Positions 1 to 6,249 of a DNA stretch of 7,850 nucleotides are shown piece after piece. Position 1 is the first letter of the stretch. Each line of letters starts with the position of its first letter. The stretch is from the NCBI GenBank assembly GCA_009839775.1, contig VXOZ01000119.1:1-7850 (forward strand). Direction: 5' to 3'. A program made the position numbers and the translations under genes. The DNA comes from Chloroflexota bacterium. Lineage in GTDB: Bacteria; Chloroflexota; UBA11872; VXOZ01. The notes beneath the pieces were generated by a model. That model saw only the letters and a list, made by a program, of their open reading frames with translations, was not told where the DNA came from and ran no database searches.

Positions 1-539
1 TCCACCGATTGGTGGAGGTGCTGCTGCTGAGTCTTAATCTCCTCCGGCTCCGCATGACGTCGCTGGACTCCCATTGCTGCCATGCGTATCGGCACGTGGC
101 CGACGAGCGGCACGACGTTTAAGGCCGCTCCGTTCCGGTCCATGGCGTCCAAGTATTCGCCGAAGGTCAGCCATTCCCACCCCAGAGCCTCGCTCCCCTT
201 GGCGAGAAACGTGCTCATGCCGCTAATCTCCGGCTTCGTCGCTTCAGTGAGGGGCGCCGGGCCGAATCCGCAGTTGCCAATGACCTCTGTGGTAACGCCT
301 TGGCGAATCTTGCTTTCGGCTTTGTTGTTCACAAGCAATGGCAGGTCCGAGTGGGTGTGCATGTCGATGAAGCCTGGAGCCAAAACCTTGCCGCTGCCAG
401 ATACCCGCCGCTGGGCCTCCGCGTGCTCCAGTGCGCCGACAGCCGCTATTTTCCCACCCAGGACGGCGACGTCCGAAACGAAGCTCCGTCCGCCTGTGCC
501 GTCAACTATCGTGCATCCATCAAAGACTACGTCGTACAT
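1..539 (-). CDS. N-acyl-D-amino-acid deacylase (D-aminoacylase), N-terminal part
   Basis: This is a zinc-dependent amidohydrolase that would release D-amino acids from N-acyl-D-amino acids in the cytoplasm. Only the first 179 codons are inside the window; the gene runs off the left edge, so it is partial and not broken. The reading frame opens with MYDVVFDGCTIVDGTG, typical of the small beta-sandwich domain of these enzymes. It continues with the metal-binding motif GFIDMHTHSD (His61 and His63), the VIGNCGFGPAP motif whose Cys90 matches the bridging zinc-ligand cysteine of D-aminoacylases, and PLVGHVPIR near residue 144. A purine-rich AGAGGA lies about 7 nt before the ATG and supports this start. 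The SD sits in a possible 5-bp hairpin (546-550 with 559-563). It is the last visible gene of a minus-strand unit, 71 nt after the RDD gene. A dihydroorotase-like or other amidohydrolase is less likely because of the GNCGFGPAP signature. The exact acyl and amino-acid specificity cannot be read. Confidence 0.88.
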   Translation of the reverse strand, partial: MYDVVFDGCTIVDGTGGRSFVSDVAVLGGKIAAVGALEHAEAQRRVSGSGKVLAPGFIDMHTHSDLPLLVNNKAESKIRQGVTTEVIGNCGFGPAPLTEATKPEISGMSTFLAKGSEALGWEWLTFGEYLDAMDRNGAALNVVPLVGHVPIRMAAMGVQRRHAEPEEIKTQQQHLHQSV

Positions 540-610
540 GGCTCATTCCTCTTTTCGCAGGAACCGGGTCTCTGTGCTCAAGGTGGGTAAGTCTCAGCGA
601 CAAGGCGGAA

Positions 611-1207
611 CTAGGATGTTCCCGATGAAGATAGCTCTTCCTCTTCTTCTTCAATCGGATCCCAAGGGTCAAGGTTCAGTCTCCTGGGTATGTACACATC
701 CTCTATGACGAAAGTTCCGGCGGCTAGGTCGTGCCACGTGCGGCGGTTCGGCTCTCTGAACATCCAAAGCGCGCCGGCGCAGAGTGCCGCAATGGAAACA
801 AGCATGGCGAGCGCCCGTGTGGCGGCCTGCCGCCAGTTCATTTGTTCCCCATCGACTGTGACGGCGCGGACGCCCACTAAGCGCATGCCCGCGGTTCCGC
901 TATATTCGGCCGGCACCTGAATGAAGTAGATATACGGCGCGAGGGCGATGATGAGGATGGCCAAGCCAAACGGCACGATGATAGCGGCATCGGGATAGAC
1001 TGTGTCTTCGGTTACCTCACCAACGGAGACCCCGAGGATGAGGACACCGGTGATAACCGCCGTAACCGCCAACATCGCCGCGGCCGCGAGCCCGAATACA
1101 AAGAAGAGCAGGTCCCACAGTGCCGCCTTGATCCGCTTCTCTAGAGGCGCCAGCGGTAGACCGGCAATTTGCTTGCCGGGTAAAGTCTCATCATTTGGTG
1201 TCGACAC
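611..1207 (-). CDS. RDD-family membrane protein
   Basis: A 198-residue small integral membrane protein of the RDD family (named after conserved Arg-Asp-Asp residues); the family's function is mostly unknown, with transport or ion exchange suggested for some members. Visible segments are a first hydrophobic helix after PLEKRIKAALWDLLFF (about residues 30-60), a second one around residues 76-96, the conserved GMRLVGVRAVTVDGE block (about 107-121), a third helix around 133-150, and the family's C-terminal RRTWHDLAAGTFVI block (about 154-167). The C-terminus is unusual: a highly acidic run of six Glu followed by a Ser-rich end. The start is GTG at 1207-1205, supported by GAAAGG 8 nt upstream. It lies 30 nt after the PLP-enzyme gene and 71 nt before the deacylase gene, so co-transcription is likely. 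A role in moving D-amino acids or their derivatives is only a guess from context. Confidence 0.82.
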   Translation of the reverse strand: MSTPNDETLPGKQIAGLPLAPLEKRIKAALWDLLFFVFGLAAAAMLAVTAVITGVLILGVSVGEVTEDTVYPDAAIIVPFGLAILIIALAPYIYFIQVPAEYSGTAGMRLVGVRAVTVDGEQMNWRQAATRALAMLVSIAALCAGALWMFREPNRRTWHDLAAGTFVIEDVYIPRRLNLDPWDPIEEEEEELSSSGTS

Positions 1208-1237
1208 AGGGCTTGCCTTTCAGGCCTTGATTTGGCC

Positions 1238-2269
1238 CTACTCTGAAGGTACGTACCAGTCATTGAAAGCGAACAAGGCCGGCGTGCCCCCCGTGTGCAA
1301 AAAGATCACGGGCCGCGAGGGATCGAGCGCTCCCGAACGGATATGGTCGATGAGGCCGGCCATGGCTTTGGCGGTATAAACCGGATCGAGATAAAGGCCT
1401 TCCGTTTCGGCAACTAACTCTAGGGCCTCGCGGGACTCAGCCGAGGGGAGCGCATAGCCAGGGCCGATGTACTGCTCCTGGTTCTCGATGTCGGCTGCGG
1501 AAACGCACACGTCGAGCTTGAGGCGCTGGGCGGCTTCGTTGGCGAGGTCTGCTACCACCTCCGCCGGCACGAGATCCGTCCGGATAGGACTGATGCCGAC
1601 AATCTGCCAATCGAGACCAAGCGCCCGCGCCGCCAATTCCAATCCCCCTTGGGTAGCAGTGGCGGAGGAGAGATAGATGGAAGCACGCAACAGGCCGAGT
1701 TCTTCTAACTGTTCCTTCAACTCGAGAGCGCAATCGACATATGACACCGAACCCAAGCTGGCAATGCCGTGCCACAAATCCACGACGATAGGGTTGCGGC
1801 CGGCCTGGCGTTCCGCAACTGCCGCTTCCTCGCAGAGCGCGATGAGATCGGGAAGCTGCCGCACCCGGACAACGCGCACGTCGGCGCCAGCGAGATGGTC
1901 GAGTAACAGATTACCCTGGGGCACGTTAGGCTCTTCACCGTTCAAATAAAGGACACAGCGCAAGCCGAGCTTGGCGCAGGCGGCAGCGGTCTGACGGCAA
2001 AAGTTCGACTGGATCGATGCCCCCGTAATGATCGTGTCCGCCCCCTGCTGCAGAGCCTCGCCTAGAATGAACTCGAGATGCCGGGTCTTATTCCCACCGA
2101 GTGCAAGTCCGGTGAGGTCATCGCGCTTGAAGAAGATGGGTGGTCCCCCGAGCGCATCGGAGAGACGCGCGGCTTCTTCCAACGGCGTAGGTAGCACGGC
2201 GAGGTGCACACGCGGAAGCTGGTCAATGGCTTGGCGTAACTCGGCAACGGTGAGTGTAGTGCGTTGCAT
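1238..2269 (-). CDS. D-cysteine desulfhydrase / ACC deaminase-family PLP enzyme
   Basis: A 343-residue cytoplasmic PLP-dependent enzyme of fold type II, of normal length for the D-cysteine desulfhydrase, ACC deaminase and L-cysteate sulfo-lyase group. Such enzymes break D-cysteine (to pyruvate, H2S and ammonia) or related small amino acids. Seen motifs: the N-terminal LPTPLEEAARLS; FFKRDDLTGLALGGNKTR with the presumed PLP lysine at 61; SIQSNFCRQTAAACAKLGL (85-103), corresponding to the substrate-binding QSN loop; SSATATQGGL (201-210) where a Gly-rich phosphate-binding loop is expected; GPGYALPS (269-276); LDPVYTAKAMAGL (294-306); and HTGGTPALFAF (325-335). Two blocks deviate from the usual QSN-[QH]-x-R and GSGGTxAG forms, so substrate is uncertain. 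The ATG at 2269 fits the family N-terminus; the upstream SD is weak. It is the first gene of the minus-strand unit with the RDD protein and D-aminoacylase, which supports a D-amino-acid substrate. Confidence 0.85.
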   Translation of the reverse strand: MQRTTLTVAELRQAIDQLPRVHLAVLPTPLEEAARLSDALGGPPIFFKRDDLTGLALGGNKTRHLEFILGEALQQGADTIITGASIQSNFCRQTAAACAKLGLRCVLYLNGEEPNVPQGNLLLDHLAGADVRVVRVRQLPDLIALCEEAAVAERQAGRNPIVVDLWHGIASLGSVSYVDCALELKEQLEELGLLRASIYLSSATATQGGLELAARALGLDWQIVGISPIRTDLVPAEVVADLANEAAQRLKLDVCVSAADIENQEQYIGPGYALPSAESREALELVAETEGLYLDPVYTAKAMAGLIDHIRSGALDPSRPVIFLHTGGTPALFAFNDWYVPSE

Positions 2270-2467
2270 TTGTCTTGGGGCTCCCAGCGTCTAAGGTAAA
2301 TAGCCTTGCTGTCATAATGATACGTCGTTGGCTGAAATTATGCTATCGCAACGTGCACAACCGTTGCCAAGAGCTAAAGGGAAACGTCCTCTATCCCGCA
2401 TGGAATCGCGCCAGAAATGCAGTCTTCGCCTGGCTTGCACCCTCCCCTGATCGAAGCCGTGCGTAGG

Positions 2468-2496
2468 TTGACAAGGTAGGTGGCCCATAGAATACT
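2468..2496 (+). promoter_or_regulatory. Candidate sigma70-type promoter for the cbiZ-folE-folC operon
   Basis: A perfect TTGACA (2468-2473) is followed after 17 nt by AATACT (2491-2496), a 4/6 match to the -10 consensus; an overlapping TAGAAT (2488-2493) is a better -10 but would leave only a 14-nt spacer. Transcription would begin near 2503, which argues for a cbiZ start downstream of the GTG at 2509. This lies in the divergent spacer 2270-2583. The rest of that spacer shows no B12-box, no tRNA and no convincing ORF. No equally good promoter was seen for the divergent minus-strand gene. Confidence 0.4.
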
Positions 2497-2583
2497 GAAG
2501 CTAGCACAGTGCCCCCTTGCAGACCCGCGATGTTTCGTGCGTATGCTCTCTTTGGTGTGGAATTATCAGACAAGCGAGCGGTG

Positions 2584-3261
2584 ATGAATCCAGCCTCCGA
2601 TAGTGAGAGCCTGCTCGAAGGTGTCACGCTTACACGGTCCGGCGACGTGCTTCGTGTCTCTAGCAGTACCCCCTTGCGCGTCTTGGGTTGTGCGAACGTT
2701 GGGGACGATCTGGCGTTGACGCGCAACATTGTAGCGATGTCTGTTGAGACAGAACAGCAGTCAGTGGACCCAGAGCAGCAACTGCATGATTGGGCAATGC
2801 AAGCGGGCATTCATGAGCCATTTGTGGGCCTGCTCACGACTGCCGCTGCTGAAAGCTACATTCAAGCAACTGAGGCAACAGCGAAGTGGAAGCTAACTGC
2901 CTTGCTCATTGCGGACCTAACGACACGGTGCTCTGCGGGAAAGACGAAGCCGGGGGAAGGAAATACCGGCGGAAGCATTGACATAATCATTCTCACTGAC
3001 GCGAGCCTCTCCATGGGCGCGATGGTGAGTGCGATGATTACCGCTACCGAGGCGAAAGTGCGCGCGCTCGTCGAAAATCGCGTAACGACAAGCGAAGGAT
3101 ACGTCGCTACGGGAGCCCCAGCCGATAGTGTCATTATCGGCTGTTTGAGCAAAGGCGAACGGATTCGGCAGGCGGGCCCCACGACGCAGCTTGGCTATCT
3201 GGTTGGCAAGGTGGTGCATGAAGGATTGACCCGCGCGCTGCAAGCGCAGCACGTAGACTGA
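2584..3261 (+). CDS. cbiZ: Adenosylcobinamide amidohydrolase (CbiZ family)
   Basis: CbiZ hydrolyses the amide bond between the corrin ring and the aminopropanol tail of adenosylcobinamide (and, in some bacteria, of pseudo-B12), giving adenosylcobyric acid for salvage or remodelling of cobamides. From the ATG at 2584 the product has 225 residues, normal for a stand-alone CbiZ. Family blocks seen: GDVLRVSSSTPLRVLGCANVGDD near the N-terminus, FVGLLTTAAAESY, the GSIDIIILTDASLSMGAMV block, MITATEAKVRAL, and the C-terminal GYVATGAPADSVIIGC followed by AGPTTQLGYLVGKVV. The open frame extends upstream to a GTG at 2509, with another ATG at 2530. I prefer 2584 because the domain starts about 13 residues later and the candidate promoter would place the transcript start near 2503, but no start has a strong SD. 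No other cobamide gene is visible. folE follows after 30 nt on the same strand. Confidence 0.85.
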   Translation: MNPASDSESLLEGVTLTRSGDVLRVSSSTPLRVLGCANVGDDLALTRNIVAMSVETEQQSVDPEQQLHDWAMQAGIHEPFVGLLTTAAAESYIQATEATAKWKLTALLIADLTTRCSAGKTKPGEGNTGGSIDIIILTDASLSMGAMVSAMITATEAKVRALVENRVTTSEGYVATGAPADSVIIGCLSKGERIRQAGPTTQLGYLVGKVVHEGLTRALQAQHVD

Positions 3262-3291
3262 CCGCTCAAAGGATCGTAGGACAAGAATCGC

Positions 3292-3912
3292 ATGCAGCGA
3301 AGGATTTTAGATCACCAGCAAAAGGCAGATGGTATTGGAACAGTGTCGTCGGTCGACACGCGTCGCATCGAGCGCGCCGTGGAAGAGATTTTACGCGCGA
3401 TAGGCGAAGATCCGGCCCGTGAAGGGCTGAGCGAGACGCCGCGTCGCATCGCGCAAGCGTACGAGTTTCTCTTCTCGGGGCTTTCCCGCGATCCGGCCGC
3501 CGCCATCGATGCCAGCTTTCACGAAGACTACGCAGGCATGGTGGTGCTGAAGGACATTCAGTTCTTCTCAATGTGCGAGCACCACCTGCTGCCCTTTTGG
3601 GGGATGGCGCACGTGGGCTATATACCCAGCGGTCAAATTGTGGGCGCCAGCAAACTGGCTCGCGTCATTGAAACGCTGGCGAAGCGGCCGCAACTGCAGG
3701 AACGCCTCACCGATGAAGCCGCCGCGACGATTGCCAAGGTAATCAAGCCGCAGGGCGTAGCCGTCGTCGTTGAGGCAGAGCATATGTGCATCGCCATGCG
3801 CGGCATCCAGAAGCCGGGTTCCCGGATGATTACGAGTGCAATGCGCGGCCTCTTTCTCTCGGACCCGCGCACCCGCAACGAGTTCATGGCCATCGCCACG
3901 GGCCAACGCTGA
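3292..3912 (+). CDS. folE: GTP cyclohydrolase I
   Basis: FolE converts GTP to 7,8-dihydroneopterin triphosphate and formate, the first step of tetrahydrofolate (and of queuosine or biopterin) synthesis, as a cytoplasmic homodecamer. The 206-residue product is of normal length. It shows the helical N-terminal region with ILRAIGEDPAREGLSETPRR (34-53), the SMCEHHLLPFWG motif (93-104) and AEHMCIAMRGIQKPGS (162-177). By alignment to the E. coli enzyme, Cys95, His98 and Cys166 are the zinc ligands and His97 and His164 the catalytic histidines; all are present, so this is the zinc-dependent type I enzyme. GASKLARVIE (118-127) and SAMRGLF (182-188) complete the family pattern. The ATG at 3292 has AGGA about 10 nt upstream; a GTG at residue 18 is an alternative start. 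The gene ends 6 nt before folC, suggesting translational coupling. Confidence 0.96.
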   Translation: MQRRILDHQQKADGIGTVSSVDTRRIERAVEEILRAIGEDPAREGLSETPRRIAQAYEFLFSGLSRDPAAAIDASFHEDYAGMVVLKDIQFFSMCEHHLLPFWGMAHVGYIPSGQIVGASKLARVIETLAKRPQLQERLTDEAAATIAKVIKPQGVAVVVEAEHMCIAMRGIQKPGSRMITSAMRGLFLSDPRTRNEFMAIATGQR

Positions 3913-3918
3913 TTCCTG

Positions 3919-5460
3919 ATGAATTACGCCGAGGCGCTCCAGTACCTTTACTCCTTCATCGACTGGGAGCGCGGCATCGGGTATGGCGTAGACTCCCCGC
4001 CGCGCTTCACGCTGGACCGCATTGGCGCATTGCTGCGCATCCTCGGCAATCCCCACCAGCGCTTTGCCAGCGTTCACATTGCTGGCAGCAAGGGCAAGGG
4101 GTCTACGGCAGCGATCCTGGAATCCGTGCTGCGTGCCGCCGGCCTGCGCACCGGCCTCTATACCCAGCCCCATCTCCATACGTTTCGCGAGCGGGTGCGC
4201 ATTGACAACCGGCCGCTTAGTCCGGAGACGTTTTCCTGCTTGGTTGGCCGGATAGCTGGCGCCGTGGAGACGCTCAAGGACGAGCATCCTGATCTGGGCA
4301 ATCCGACCACGTACGAATTGGCAACCGCCCTGGGGTTTCTTTGCTTTGCGGAAGCAGCGGTAGATATGGCCGTCGTCGAGGTGGGTCTGGGCGGGAGACT
4401 CGATGCAACGAACGTCATCACGCCGCAAGTCTCCGTAATTACGTCGATCAGCTTGGAGCATACTGCCATTCTTGGCGACACCCTCACTGCCATTGCTAAG
4501 GAGAAAGCGGGGATTGTTAAGAATGACGGTGTCTTGGTGCATGCACCGAATCCTGCCGATGTGCTACGCGTGTTTAAGAAGACATGTAAGGAACGCGGTG
4601 CGCGGATCATAGCGGCGGACGAGAGCCGATGTGAAGCGATCGCCACGACCGACCCGCGTGAGGAGGCGGCTGGCGCCTGCTCAAGCGACAACTCTAAATC
4701 CATGGGAGGAAAGTCAGTCCATAGTTCGACAGGGACTTGGCGTGCCGCCTCGCCACGAACGGACTTGCCACCAAGCTGTGAAAATTCGACTGCTCCCGTA
4801 ACTGCTCGAGAGCTACCCGACTGGGAGTATCCTGCACAAGTGTGTGCGGTCACGGCTTTGGGGGAGCAGCGAGAAGTGCGTTTTTCCCTGTGCGGACGCC
4901 ACCAGCGGGTTAATCTCAGCGTTGCCCTTGCCGTGGTTGATGTGCTCGTGGCCCAGGGACTGCCCCTGTCCGTTGACGCAGTGTGCGCCGGCATTGAAGC
5001 CGTACGGTGGCCGGGCCGCTTTGAACTGTTGTCCGCGCGGCCGCTGGTGATTGCCGATGGTGCGCACACGCCTGATGCCATGGCATGTTTGCGTGAGACC
5101 CTGACGGAGCACTATCCTGGGCGTAGCATTCACTGTGTTTTGGGGACGAACCAAGATAAGAATCCCGGACCACTGCTGGATGTGTTGCTGCCCGTAATCG
5201 ATAGACTCATCGTGTGTCGATCGCGTCATCCTCGCGCCCAAGCGCCTCGTGAGATTGCAGTGGCGGCTGCGGGCAAAGTGCCGACAACTGTCGCCGATGG
5301 TGTGGATCGGGCTCTTGCGATAGGTATGAACGCCATGGGCACTGAGGATGTCTTGTGTGTGACGGGTTCGTTGTTCGTGGCGGCGGAGGCGCGAGAAGTC
5401 TTTGGTCTTGCCGAGGAACTTGATCCTCCGCTTGATTTGTCCGGTGCAAGACCAGCATAA
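3919..5460 (+). CDS. folC: Folylpolyglutamate synthase / dihydrofolate synthase with interdomain insertion
   Basis: A Mur-ligase-family ATP-dependent amide ligase that adds glutamate to dihydropteroate (dihydrofolate synthase) and/or to folates (polyglutamylation). Seen in order: RIGALLRILGNPH; the P-loop HIAGSKGKGST (53-63); YTQPHLHTFRERVRID (81-96); VEVGLGGRLDATN (153-165); SISLEHTAILGDT (176-188); IAKEKAGIVK (192-201), whose Lys196 is the presumed carbamylated lysine; VRWPGRFE (362-369); ADGAHTPDA (379-387), where family members usually have DGAHNP; and GTNQDKNPGPLLDVLLP (409-425). At 513 residues it is long for FolC (usually about 420-450). The excess sits between the ATPase and C-terminal domains (about residues 240-300) and is listed separately. 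No strong SD is visible at the ATG; coupling to folE, which ends 6 nt upstream, is likely. Whether it has one or both activities cannot be read from sequence. Confidence 0.93.
   Translation: MNYAEALQYLYSFIDWERGIGYGVDSPPRFTLDRIGALLRILGNPHQRFASVHIAGSKGKGSTAAILESVLRAAGLRTGLYTQPHLHTFRERVRIDNRPLSPETFSCLVGRIAGAVETLKDEHPDLGNPTTYELATALGFLCFAEAAVDMAVVEVGLGGRLDATNVITPQVSVITSISLEHTAILGDTLTAIAKEKAGIVKNDGVLVHAPNPADVLRVFKKTCKERGARIIAADESRCEAIATTDPREEAAGACSSDNSKSMGGKSVHSSTGTWRAASPRTDLPPSCENSTAPVTARELPDWEYPAQVCAVTALGEQREVRFSLCGRHQRVNLSVALAVVDVLVAQGLPLSVDAVCAGIEAVRWPGRFELLSARPLVIADGAHTPDAMACLRETLTEHYPGRSIHCVLGTNQDKNPGPLLDVLLPVIDRLIVCRSRHPRAQAPREIAVAAAGKVPTTVADGVDRALAIGMNAMGTEDVLCVTGSLFVAAEAREVFGLAEELDPPLDLSGARPA
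4636..4821 (+). other. In-frame low-complexity insertion inside folC
   Basis: Residues about 240-300 of FolC are Ser/Thr/Ala-rich, hydrophilic and match no FolC motif. The distance from GARIIAAD (227-234) to the GRHQRVNLSVAL block (326-337) is about 95 residues, against roughly 45-50 as I recall it for the family, so about 50 residues are extra. At DNA level the core reads unlike its surroundings, with many AT-rich codons. It has an imperfect inverted layout: ATGGGAG (4702-4708) against CTCCCGT (4793-4799), and a central TGGCG (4738-4742) against CGCCA (4751-4755). The hexamer TTCGAC occurs twice, on either side of the centre. This could be a small palindromic element inserted in frame, or simply an expanded disordered linker. 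No clear target-site duplication was found, so the boundaries are approximate. Confidence 0.5.
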
Positions 5461-5482
5461 GGAAGCACAAGAGACATTTGCG

Positions 5483-6109
5483 ATGGTAAGGCTCTTGCTT
5501 GTCCGCCACTGCCAGTCAACGTGGAACAGCCAGGGACGTATTCAAGGCCAACAGGATCCTCCACTCTCCGCGGAAGGCGAGGCGCAGGCAAGAGCGATTG
5601 GAGAACGTCTACGCGCGGAGTCGCTGAGCGCCCTATACTGCAGCGATCTTGCGCGCAGCTATGACACCGCGCAAGCGATTGGAGCGTTCCATGATCTTGT
5701 CGCGGTGCGTGACCGCGATCTGCGCGAACGGGGCTATGGCGCTTGGGAAGGTCAGCGGCTGGCTGATCTCATGGCGAACACTGCCGATTGGGAACAGCAT
5801 CGACACAATCCGCAGTGGGCCCCGGCTGGCGCCGAAAACGGCCCCGCGCTCTACCAGCGCACCCAGGCTGCCTTGCGCCGCATAGTCCATCGCCATGAGG
5901 GAGAGACGGCGGCGGTCGTGATGCACGGTGGGGGCCTCAGAATGTACTTCTGCCATCTCTTTGGCCTCACTCTTGAGCACTACTGGCAGGTGAATGTGGC
6001 CCACGCCAGCCTGTCTATCGTTGACTGGCACGATACGGTCCCAACCCTCATCCTGTGGAATGACTCTCATCACGTCGCCAGCATCCCCGCCGCGAGCACT
6101 ATCTACTAG
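5483..6109 (+). CDS. Histidine phosphatase family protein (RHC variant)
   Basis: A 208-residue cytoplasmic phosphatase of the phosphoglycerate-mutase-like superfamily, which uses a phosphohistidine intermediate. Motifs: LLLVRHCQSTWNSQGRIQGQ at the N-terminus (Arg8, catalytic His9), SDLARSYDTAQAI (54-66, Arg58), LRERGYGAWEGQ (80-91, acid Glu82), a GAENGP segment (116-121), and AVVMHGGGLR (144-153, second catalytic His148). The usual RHG is RHC here, a variant I recall in other members of the family. The frame is open back to 5402 inside folC, but the RHC motif must be close to the N-terminus, so I chose the ATG at 5483, with AAGAGA about 8 nt upstream. It lies 22 nt after folC. Candidate substrates from context are dihydroneopterin phosphates or alpha-ribazole phosphate (CobC-like); a generic phosphatase is equally possible. 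It is followed by the convergent argJ. Confidence 0.88.
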   Translation: MVRLLLVRHCQSTWNSQGRIQGQQDPPLSAEGEAQARAIGERLRAESLSALYCSDLARSYDTAQAIGAFHDLVAVRDRDLRERGYGAWEGQRLADLMANTADWEQHRHNPQWAPAGAENGPALYQRTQAALRRIVHRHEGETAAVVMHGGGLRMYFCHLFGLTLEHYWQVNVAHASLSIVDWHDTVPTLILWNDSHHVASIPAASTIY

Positions 6110-6171
6110 GAGACCTTTGCATACCTTCGGACAGTAGCAAAAGCATATCTCCCTCTGATACCTGCCCGAAG

Positions 6172-6196
6172 CTCTCCCGCGTGCCAATGCGGAGAG
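6172..6196. terminator. Hairpin between convergent phosphatase and argJ genes
   Basis: CTCTCCCGC (6172-6180) pairs with GCGGAGAG (6189-6196) with one bulged C and an 8-nt loop, giving a GC-rich 8-bp stem. It lies 62 nt after the phosphatase stop and 53 nt after the argJ stop on the other strand. A bidirectional terminator would be expected in this 140-nt spacer. There is no T tract on either strand, so it is not a classical intrinsic terminator. Confidence 0.35.
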
Positions 6197-6249
6197 TCGA
6201 AGGTAGCGTTCCCCGACAGTTGGTTGCGAATCCCGAAATCGTCAAACTC

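Noticed and set aside
82..708. Plus-strand ORF of 208 codons at the left end
   Set aside because: It is antisense to the D-aminoacylase and RDD genes, both of which have clear motifs.
2270..2508. Cobalamin riboswitch upstream of cbiZ
   Set aside because: I looked for the B12 box and paired core elements and did not see them, though only a covariance search would be conclusive.
2391..2810. Minus-strand ORF of 139 codons in the divergent spacer
   Set aside because: It overlaps the start of cbiZ antisense, has a low-complexity Ser/Thr/Arg composition and no motif.
3568..4542. Minus-strand ORF of 324 codons across folE and folC
   Set aside because: It lies antisense to two strongly recognised genes, has no domain I recognise, and is explained by the high third-position GC of the plus-strand genes.
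4158..5081. Minus-strand ORF of 307 codons inside folC
   Set aside because: It is fully antisense to folC, is rich in Ser/Arg/Thr as typical for a shadow frame, and shows no family motif.
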